This document shows positions 1 to 5,885 of a stretch of DNA of 5,993 nt, piece after piece. The position numbers were made by a program, and so were the translations under genes. Position 1 is the stretch's first letter. The number at the start of each line of letters is the position of its first letter. The notes beneath the pieces are model-generated. The model made no database searches and was not told where the DNA came from. It saw only the letters and a list, made by a program, of their open reading frames with translations. This DNA is from Clostridia bacterium (GTDB lineage Bacteria; Bacillota; Clostridia; Lachnospirales; WQUN01): positions 1 through 5,993 of the forward strand of contig BNUF01000154.1 of the NCBI GenBank assembly GCA_025997155.1. The letters are read 5' to 3'.

Positions 1-38
1 ATGTCGTTTAATTTTATTACCGATTCGTATTTTCTCAT
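1..38 (-). CDS. 5' end of a leftward gene, possibly ribosomal protein S6 (partial)
   Basis: Only twelve full codons are visible before the window ends: MRKYESVIKLND, starting at the ATG complementary to 36-38. A good ribosome binding site, GGGTGA on the minus strand (45-50), lies six bases upstream of the start, which is the main reason to believe it. Many bacterial S6 proteins (rpsF) begin with M-(R/N)-K-Y-E, so S6 is a possible identity. However, the Lys at position 9 is unusual for the buried first strand of S6, and twelve residues cannot settle it. The reading would place a host-like, AT-rich gene to the left of the mobile-element genes. It could also be a chance short ORF. Confidence 0.3.
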   Translation of the reverse strand, partial: MRKYESVIKLND

Positions 39-153
39 AAATAATCACCCATTAGTAATTATCGTAAATTTAGTAATAAAACTTTAATTTCCGAAAAGGT
101 CTATTAAAATCAAAGTCAATTTAATCCATAATTTCCCAATTTTATACAACTTT

Positions 154-196
154 AAAAAATCTCTTGTGAATATTTTCCATTCACGAGAGATTTTTT
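154..196. terminator. Bidirectional intrinsic terminator-like hairpin
   Basis: Two 18-base arms, 154-171 and 179-196, pair along their whole length with a single G-U wobble around a 7-base loop (ATTTTCC). The core pairs CTCTTGTGAAT with ATTCACGAGAG. The outer ends are runs of six A and six T, so either strand would give a stem followed by a U tract, as in a rho-independent terminator. Its position is odd: the gene to its left appears to start at 38 and run away from it, and the gene to its right starts at 308. It may be left over from a gene that has been lost, or insulate two transcription units. Confidence 0.75.
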
Positions 197-203
197 ACTT
201 TTA

Positions 204-230
204 TTGACAAATATTCATACCCATTATTTT
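204..230 (+). promoter_or_regulatory. Weak sigma-70-like promoter candidate
   Basis: A perfect -35 hexamer TTGACA (204-209) lies just right of the hairpin. The only nearby -10-like hexamer is TATTTT (225-230) at a short 15-base spacing, matching the consensus at four of six positions. If used, it would drive the rightward genes from 308. In such AT-rich DNA this could be chance. Confidence 0.2.
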
Positions 231-278
231 CCATTTTTACCAATTCACCAAAATTTTTTTACTCAAATTATTTTTCTC

Positions 279-313
279 ATTCTTCATGCGGATTTTTTTG
301 ATTCTTCATGCGG
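279..313. repeat. 13-bp direct repeat at the composition boundary
   Basis: ATTCTTCATGCGG occurs at 279-291 and again at 301-313, a 22-base period, separated by ATTTTTTTG. Each copy carries an ATG (287 and 308). The second ATG opens the first rightward gene. The first opens only a short ORF. The repeat sits where AT-rich sequence meets the element genes. It may be a local duplication, a target-site or attachment-site remnant, or a deletion scar. Confidence 0.6.
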
Positions 314-1132
314 TTTTACATCTGGAATGAAATTGACGCGTATCGCGCGGAACATAACGAGGCGTACAAAAAAGAAATAGAAGCCCGAAGACTCGCCCGC
401 GAGGAGGCTTTGGCGGCTCAAGAAAGTAAGTCCGACAGCTCGGCGGAGGGTCATTATGACGGCGACAGGTCTTTTGCGCCTGAAACAGACGCTTCTAGGC
501 TCAATGATTTCCTCGGACAATTCAAAGCCGCGTCTGGTGCCGCGTCCCCTGTGACTCACGTAACCTCTACAATCGGAACAGAGTTTGTTATCAGGTCACG
601 CCCAGACGAGAGCGGAGAGAGCAATCCGTTAGTGCCGACCCTAATAGATATAAACTCGGATACGAGCGTGAACACAAGTTCTGATACAAGCTCCGAAGCT
701 ATGAATAGGCGCAATGCCGAAGCCGTCGCTGAAAACCGTATGGACGACGCCGCACAGGCGGCTCAGGCTGAAATAGCCGACGCGGAAAATGAAACTTTAT
801 CGCCGAATGAAATCGGCAATACGAACGATAGCACCGACAATCCGTGGACGCAGGTTTTGACGGGTGCAAATTCAGCGGACACAGACTCAGAATCTATAAA
901 TAAACGCAACGCCGAAGCCGTCGCGTAAAATCGTGTGAACGACGCCGCGTAGGCGGCTCAGTCCGAGATAGCGGCTGAACGGAGTTCTACAGCCTTGAAA
1001 GTACAGGAAGCTGTCAAAAACGCCGCGGATAATTCCGCCACCGACAGATACGCGCCTGATTCGGATAAATTAAAGGCGGCGCACGATGAAACGCAATCAC
1101 AGGAAAACAAACCTGATTCACAAATGGAGTAA
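308..1132 (+). pseudogene. Ala/Asp/Ser-rich repeat protein with two in-frame stops
   Basis: I do not recognise the family. One frame is coding-like from ATG 308 to TAA 1130-1132 (274 codons before the stop) but is broken by TAA at 926-928 (codon 207) and TAG at 950-952 (codon 215). The first ~45 residues are charged and probably helical (EIDAYRAEHNEAYKKEIEAR). The rest is low-complexity, rich in Ala, Asp, Ser, Asn and Thr, and looks disordered. A ~27-residue segment is repeated. The second copy holds both stops, where the first copy has GAA and CAG. The start is forced by a TGA three codons upstream, and no ribosome binding site is visible, so the 5' end may be truncated. It precedes the relaxase gene and probably belonged to the same transcript. 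It could be an accessory protein or the C-terminal tail of a larger transfer protein. Confidence 0.55.
701..976 (+). repeat. Imperfect 65-codon-spaced internal repeat
   Basis: Copy A begins at 701 (MNRRNAEAVAENRMDDAAQA) and copy B at 896 (INKRNAEAVA, stop, NRVNDAA, stop, AAQSEIA). The starts are 195 bases apart and the similarity runs about 80 bases. Alignment shows that GAA of copy A became TAA in copy B and CAG became TAG. Both are single-base first-position changes, which is how the two in-frame stops were recognised. Confidence 0.7.
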
Positions 1133-1135
1133 AAC

Positions 1136-1147
1136 AAAAAGGCGGTG
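1136..1147 (+). promoter_or_regulatory. Ribosome binding site of the relaxase gene
   Basis: A purine-rich AAAAAGGCGGTG lies 11 bases before ATG 1159. It supports 1159 as the original start of the relaxase. That matters because the protein lacks a segment that should follow close after the start. Confidence 0.5.
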
Positions 1148-1158
1148 CCTTATAACTT

Positions 1159-2820
1159 ATGAATCTCAAACAAGCTATCGTCGTTAAATCCGAGTACACT
1201 AACCTGAATTATGTCGGGGTAATCCAAGTAGATACCGCTCACGCGCATTATCATTTAGCGTTAGTCGATAAGGGCGCGGGACGGCTGATAACGCTTGCGG
1301 ACGGCACGACACAGCAAAAAGGCAAATTGTCCGAAAAATCTATGTCTAAACTAAGGCGCGGCGTGGACTCGTTTTTGGACGAAAACAAGACTGTCGCCTT
1401 TATGAAAAGTTCCGTTGATTACGACAGGCGAAATACGGCTATGTTTGTCCGCAGGGCGGCGTACAGGACAATGAGGGATAACGGCTTCGGGCAGTTTCTT
1501 ACGGCGTGCCTGCCCGCCGACCAGCGGTTGTGGCGGGCGGGAACAAATAACGCGTCTATGAGAAAAGCCGACGCAATTGCTCGCGAATATGTCAGGTCGT
1601 GTTTTGCCGAGCCGGAATCCAGTTACAACAAAGCTCTCGAAAAAATAGAGGCATACGCCGGTCTGCGCCGCGACAAAGAGGGTTTGAACGCCAAAGAATA
1701 CGATAAGTTAATCGCGGGCGGCTGCCGCAAACTCGAAGACGAGTGTGTTAATCACGTTTACGGTTCGCTCAGAACGATTGACAAAGCCCAAAAACAAATA
1801 GAAACGAAGATGCTCGACGTTATGAGTATCCCATTAACCGAGATTAACGGCGACGACGAACTCAGCGTGTTCGCCTATCATTTGAGGAGTTATAGTTCAC
1901 GGATAACCTACGCCGACAAAGAACGCGGCAAAGCTCGCCAGATTGTTCGAGATTATGAGGACGCCCGCGCATCCGGGGCGGAGGTTTCTGATTCAATGCC
2001 AGTTTACGAGTTCTTTAAGTTCGAGGAGGAATATCAGGAGAAGATACTGAGCAAATACAGGCATTTCCTGACATTCATACCGCCTGCGGATAAATACAAA
2101 AAAGATTATGACGATTTACTTGATTACAGACAGAAATTTATTGACTTGAACAATATGTACAACGATACAAACATACGGCGTTACAAATCGGCGGACTCGG
2201 CTGAAGAATACGGCGAAACGGTCTATAATCAGCGCGGCGGGCGTTATATGACATTCGCGCCTGAAATTATCGAACGCCGCAGGGACGAGATGCTTAAAAC
2301 GCTCAAAAGAAAATCCGACGATTTGAGCTATAAGCTCGTCAGCGACGGATTGCTTCTTGATTTTTCGGAAAAAGACGACGATTCTGACGGTAATATCCCA
2401 AAAATACGGCGCGGAATCAAACACAAGTTTCAGGACGTCAAAGCTCTTGATTTACACCATCTGGGCTATGATAACCCCGTTGACATAAAAATTTCAAAAG
2501 TCAATCTCGATAATTTTTTGTAGGCGGCGGCGCAAAGAGCGGCGTTACTCGAACAGGCAAGGATTTATCTTGAAGAAACGGCAGACGAACAGAACGCTAA
2601 TGTTTTATCACATTTGCCGATTAAAGACGTCACTCTTATGGAAGATACGGCGAGGCAACTCGCTCCGCAAAGCGAACCCGTTCTGCCGAGCTTGGCGCGA
2701 AAAGCGCGGGAATACGCGCCGAGGTCGAAGACGACGAAACTGGATTACGGGTTTGAAATTGCCAAGGCTGTTGACGCGGCACTTTCGGATGTCCAAATTG
2801 AAACGGGTTTTAATATGTAG
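1159..2820 (+). pseudogene. MobP2-like relaxase, internally deleted and interrupted by TAG
   Basis: Relaxases of this kind nick the origin of transfer of conjugative or mobilizable elements and stay bound to the 5' end through a Tyr. Residues 1-14 (MNLKQAIVVKSEYT) look like the first strand of MobP2-type relaxases. Residues 24-36 (VDTAHAHYHLALV) are the metal-binding HxHxH motif III (H28, H30, H32), followed by the typical KGKLSEKSMSKL segment and a helical region with PADQRLW. In intact relatives as I remember them, about 100 residues carrying the catalytic Tyr (an SxYxxYIDR-like motif) separate the first strand from the His motif. Here they are absent, so nicking activity is unlikely. A TAG at 2521-2523 (codon 455) interrupts the frame, but coding continues without a shift (AAAQRAALLEQARIYLEETA) to TAG 2818-2820, for ~553 codons in all. 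The gene precedes the AAA+ ATPase gene. Family membership is by recollection of motifs, not a search. Confidence 0.7.
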
Positions 2821-2827
2821 AAAGGTG
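2821..2827 (+). promoter_or_regulatory. Ribosome binding site of the AAA+ ATPase gene
   Basis: AAAGGTG lies 10 bases before ATG 2838 and directly after the relaxase terminal TAG, so the two genes are tightly packed in one operon. It selects ATG 2838 as the start. Confidence 0.6.
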
Positions 2828-3867
2828 TTGAATTTGTATGAATGGCGGTAAATTAACCGCAAACGAATTATATGAGCAAATATCCGGAACGAGTTTATTC
2901 GCGAGCAAATACCCTATGCTTTACCAGTACGCGACTCCGATAAAACCGATGAGCCGACCGCTTCTCGGGCGCGATAAGGAATTACGCCAACTTAGAACGG
3001 GGCTTCTTCGCCCCGAACTATGCAACGTTTTACTGCTGGGTGATGCAGGTAGTGGCAATACGGCTTTGGTTCAGGGTGCTATGAAAAGCAACAGCGAGCG
3101 GATTTACGTCGAAATCGACTTATCTAAAATGATAGCGGATTTGCGCGACCCTAACGAAATGGCGACGAGAATCAAACAGCTTTTCGAGAATTCTCAGCTT
3201 ATTAATAAAGATTCCGGAATGGAAATCGTGCTTTTTATGGATGAGTTTCATCTGGTTACGATGCTGTCTTCAGCCGCCGTCGAGGCGCTCAAGCCTATGC
3301 TTGCGGATTCGGGGACGCGGGGTATCCGTGTTGTAGCGGCGACTACGTTTTCGGAGTTCACACAGTACATAGCGGCTAACCAACCGCTAGTACAAAGACT
3401 TCAGCGCATTAACATCACGCCGCCCTCGGCTGATATAACAGTCAGCATACTAGGTTCTTTCGCTCAGCAATACGGCCGTGGCGGAGCATATTCGCGGAAC
3501 GCATCTATTTGAGCAGATTGTCGAATTATCCAACAAATATATCCCGGCGAATTCACAGCCCCGTAAAAGCATTTTGTTATTCGACCTTATGGTCGGCTGG
3601 TTTCGGGATGCTCGGCTTACAGGCGATAAAAACGTAAAATTTGATGTCAAGCTCCTGCACAGAGTTTTGTCCGATACCGAGGGCATTCAACTTAATGTAG
3701 ACATCGACGCCGTGTCTATCAAGAAAAGGCTTGACACAAGGGTTTATTCGCAGTTTTTTGCCACAGGCGCGGTAGCCTCAAGGTTGCAAATATGCGCGGC
3801 GGATTTGCACAATAAAACTAAGCCTATGTCGTCGTTTTTATTCACAGGTTCGACGGGTACGGGCAAG

Positions 3868-4929
3868 GCTCTGCCCGATGACTGCCTAATTCCGGTTTAT
3901 GACGAAACAGGCGGGAGCGGTTTTAAGCGAAACGGCGATTTGAAACCAGGAGATTTTGTCTTTAACCGAGAGGGCAATCCCGTTAAGATAACGGGCGTGT
4001 ATCCGCAGGGGGAGCTTGACGTTTATCAAATAGAATTCAGCGACGGCAGAACGCTCCCTTGTTGCGGCGAACACCTATGGACATATCGGAGCGAAACGAC
4101 AGCACCCTGGAAAACCGGACGAACGTCCGAAATAGCTAACGAAATCGAAAATACGGGTACAAAGCTCGTCATACCTTTAGGCGGGGCTGTACGGTATCCT
4201 CCGATAAATTACGGCGTAAGCCCCTATGTGGTCGGCGCGTTTATCGGCGGCGGGTGTATGACTTTGAACAAACTGACTCTGACTTCAAGAGATACCTTCG
4301 TAGCCGATAAATTCGCGGGGTTAATCGGGGCAAGCGGCGTTAAGCGCAATCCGCATAATCCTTCGAGCCATTTCACGCTCCCTTATTTTGAAAAGAAACA
4401 CGGACGTAAATTATATTTTGCCGCGGAAGATATTTTCGGCGATATGCCTGAATTTTTAGGTAAATATTCGTGGGAAAAGAGGATTCCGGAAATATACAAG
4501 CGCGGTTCGATTGAGCAACGCACAGAGCTGATTCAAGGTTTGTTCGATACGAACGGACATATAAGCGGCAAGAAATATCCCATTTTGTCGTACTATACGA
4601 GTTCCGAGGGATTAGCGGAGGACATTCGGGAAATATTATTCTCCCTCGGCGTAAGAAACCGCGTCGGCGTTCGCAGACGCAAAGACTCCCGCCGTATGAC
4701 CGATTATGTTTTACGCGTCAAACGCTCGGACGCGGATAAATTAGAATTTTTCACAGTGCCGAAGAAACGCGCAGCGCTTCGCGAGTTCAATCGAAATTTG
4801 ATTAAAAGACCGGACTTATTGGGAATAGAAAGCGTAAAAAGCCTCGGAATAAAACTGCCTATGACCTGCATCACCGTTGACGACTCCGAACATTTATATC
4901 AGGCGGGACAGTATATAGTCACGCATAAT
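3868..4929 (+). other. Class 3 (WCT-type) intein in the second Walker A motif
   Basis: This 354-residue protein-splicing element interrupts GSTGTGK/TELTKQLA between Lys and Thr. Removing it restores a perfect P-loop. The N-terminal residue is Ala (GCT 3868-3870), so the usual Cys1/Ser1 nucleophile is absent. A Hint fold is evident: block A CLIPVYD...LKPGDFVF (residues 6-32) and block B CCGEHLWT, with H69 at B:10 and W71 at B:12. Block F TCITVDDSEHLYQAG has Cys334 where most inteins have Asp (F:4). Block G IVTHN gives Thr352 (G:5), His353 and Asn354, with Thr as the +1 residue. W71/C334/T352 form the triad known for class 3 inteins, in which the block F Cys starts splicing. All splicing residues are present, so it is probably active. 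An alternative is an Ala1 class 2 intein, but the WCT triad argues against it. Confidence 0.92.
4219..4800 (+). other. Degenerate LAGLIDADG homing endonuclease domain of the intein
   Basis: The middle of the intein is a LAGLIDADG endonuclease, the part that spreads inteins by cutting empty target sites. The first motif reads YVVGAFIGGGCM (4225-4260), where the expected acidic residue of a GDG is Gly (GGC 4249-4251, intein residue 128). The second reads LIQGLFDTNGHI (4528-4563), where Asp is Asn (AAC 4552-4554, residue 229). The preceding RIPEIYKRGSIEQRTEL is typical of intein endonucleases. With both metal-binding Asp residues gone, DNA cleavage is unlikely. Domain edges are approximate. Confidence 0.8.
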
Positions 4930-5390
4930 ACGGAACTTACGAAACAGCTTGCGGCGATTATGTTTGACGACCCCAAAAGGCTGATTAGGTTCGATATGAC
5001 GGAGTTCGCCCTTGAAGATAGTTTGGAGCGTTTCAGGTCGGAGCTCACCGCAAGGGTGTGGGAGCGTCCCTATTCGGTTTTATTATTCGACGAAATCGAG
5101 AAAGTCGGTTACGCTCAACAGGATATTCTTAAATACTTACTTTATGATAAGCTCGACATAAGCGCCGACAGCGGCGGCGCCCGTATAGTCGCCACGCGTT
5201 TTGAAGAAGAAGTGGTGACGGCTGTGGCGGGCTTTATAAACAGGGCGGGCGGACAATTCGGCAGATTAGTCGTCAAAGTCGAGGGCGATATGGCTATCGA
5301 CAACAAGACGCAGCTTGAAAGCAGCGCACACATCAGCATATACCCCGTTGATAACAATCTCGGGGTTTAAATATAAACTTATTTCAAAAA

Positions 5391-5395
5391 AGGAG
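5391..5395 (+). promoter_or_regulatory. Strong ribosome binding site deciding the start at 5402
   Basis: AGGAG, preceded by an A run, lies six bases before ATG 5402, the best Shine-Dalgarno site in the window. It rules out longer in-frame extension into the end of the ATPase gene. Confidence 0.75.
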
Positions 5396-5401
5396 TATGC
5401 T

Positions 5402-5885
5402 ATGTTCGGCAGAAAAAAAGAAAATCACGAAACAAAGACGGACACCGCGCCCGTAATCGTCGGACGCGGACAAAAAAACGCTATGAACGAATTTTTCGAC
5501 ATAAGCGTGACAGAAAACGCGCTTGAAGTTTTTGACGAGAACAAAAACTATTTCGGAGGTGACAAGCGCGACGGTTCGGCGTATTACATCGGTATGATGC
5601 TACGCACTGACGACGTCGGGGGCTTCAGCAAGAAAACCAAAAACGACCCCGACAAAGGGGCGTATCGTCGAGGCGGTACGCGGCGGCAATATAGACGCGT
5701 ATATCACGCCCGCGCAAAACGAGGCGGGCGAATTGATATTTATTCCGACAGCGAAGACCTTTTCATTTACAGAGGAGTTTTCGATGCTGACGGACGCCGA
5801 ATACGAAGCCGTGAAAATCGACGCGAAAACGGGCGAAGTCCTTAAAACGGGGGTGATATCTTCGTTTATAGTCGAGGCTATTTAA
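5402..5885 (+). pseudogene. Conserved-looking small protein of unknown function, frameshifted
   Basis: The N-terminal half reads MFGRKKENHETK, then GRGQKNAMNEFFDISVTENA, and on to GGFSKKTKNDPDKG. Past 5660 this frame becomes an Arg-rich, unnatural sequence that stops at 5843-5845. The +1 frame continues naturally with RIVEAVRGGNIDAYITPAQN and EEFSMLTDAEYEAVKIDAK to TAA 5883-5885. Deleting one G of the GGGG run at 5657-5660 joins the two halves into ~160 residues with no gap. I believe this kind of protein accompanies the ClpB-like ATPase in mobile elements, but I cannot name a function or a domain. No signal peptide or membrane segment is visible. The last residues (about IVEAI) may come from the neighbouring insertion sequence rather than the original gene. 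A single-base sequencing error is an alternative to true inactivation. Confidence 0.65.

Larger units (their letters stand above)
39..307. other. AT-rich intergenic region with terminator hairpin
   Basis: No coding region of useful length is seen on either strand. Base composition is close to a quarter G+C, in sharp contrast with the roughly balanced genes from 308 onward. The stretch contains a terminator-like hairpin, a weak promoter-like pair and a short direct repeat at its right edge, each listed separately. The change in composition at about 280-313 suggests a junction between sequences of different origin, such as an element boundary or a deletion endpoint. Confidence 0.6.
2838..5370 (+). 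pseudogene. ClpA/ClpB-like two-domain AAA+ ATPase, frameshifted, intein-containing
   Basis: The gene resembles Clp/Hsp100 ATPases, hexameric machines that remodel proteins, but belongs to a mobile-element branch of unknown role. Domain 1 (residues ~40-300) has LLGRDKEL, a Walker A GDAGSGNT whose Lys is Asn (codon 74, 3057-3059), Walker B VLFMDEFH and sensor-like VVAATTFSEF. The frame shifts by +1 near 3471-3480. Removing one G of the GG at 3474-3475 gives FAQQYAVAEHIRGTHLFEQI, continuous with the downstream VELSNKYIP. Domain 2 starts at KKRLDTRVYSQ, has Walker A GSTGTGK-TELTKQLA split by the intein, then FDMTEF, Walker B RPYSVLLFDEIEK and a sensor-2-like GGAR. No canonical GYVG-type pore loop is seen, and about 100 residues including sensor 1 seem missing between Walker B and GGAR. 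The precursor would be ~843 residues, the spliced product ~489. Without a frame change only a 224-residue domain-1 fragment is made. Confidence 0.8.

Noticed and set aside
926..2820. A full genetic-code change with TAA and TAG meaning Gln
   Set aside because: Only three internal TAR codons occur among many ordinary Gln codons. The ATPase ends sensibly at TAA 5368 just before a strong ribosome binding site. Frameshifts and deletions point to decay. It is kept as a finding to check, not as the annotation.
2570..2862. Arg- and Lys-rich ORFs on both strands between the relaxase and the ATPase
   Set aside because: They have unnatural composition and no ribosome binding site. The third frame here carries the relaxase C-terminus.
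3478..3870. A separate gene starting at GTG 3478
   Set aside because: There is no ribosome binding site, and the protein would begin in the middle of an AAA+ small subdomain. The sequence continues the upstream ATPase domain after a one-base shift.
1014..5357. Minus-strand ORFs of 60-100 codons across the gene region
   Set aside because: All are shadows of the plus-strand genes, without ribosome binding sites or recognisable motifs.
5342..5370. ACCCCG/CGGGGT stem followed by TTTAAAT as a terminator
   Set aside because: There are only six pairs around a 13-base loop, it lies within the coding end of the ATPase, it has no real T tract, and an operon gene follows directly.
5315..5401. Upstream extension of the small gene to ATG 5315
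   Set aside because: It overlaps the ATPase coding end, and the AGGAG at 5391-5395 clearly selects ATG 5402.
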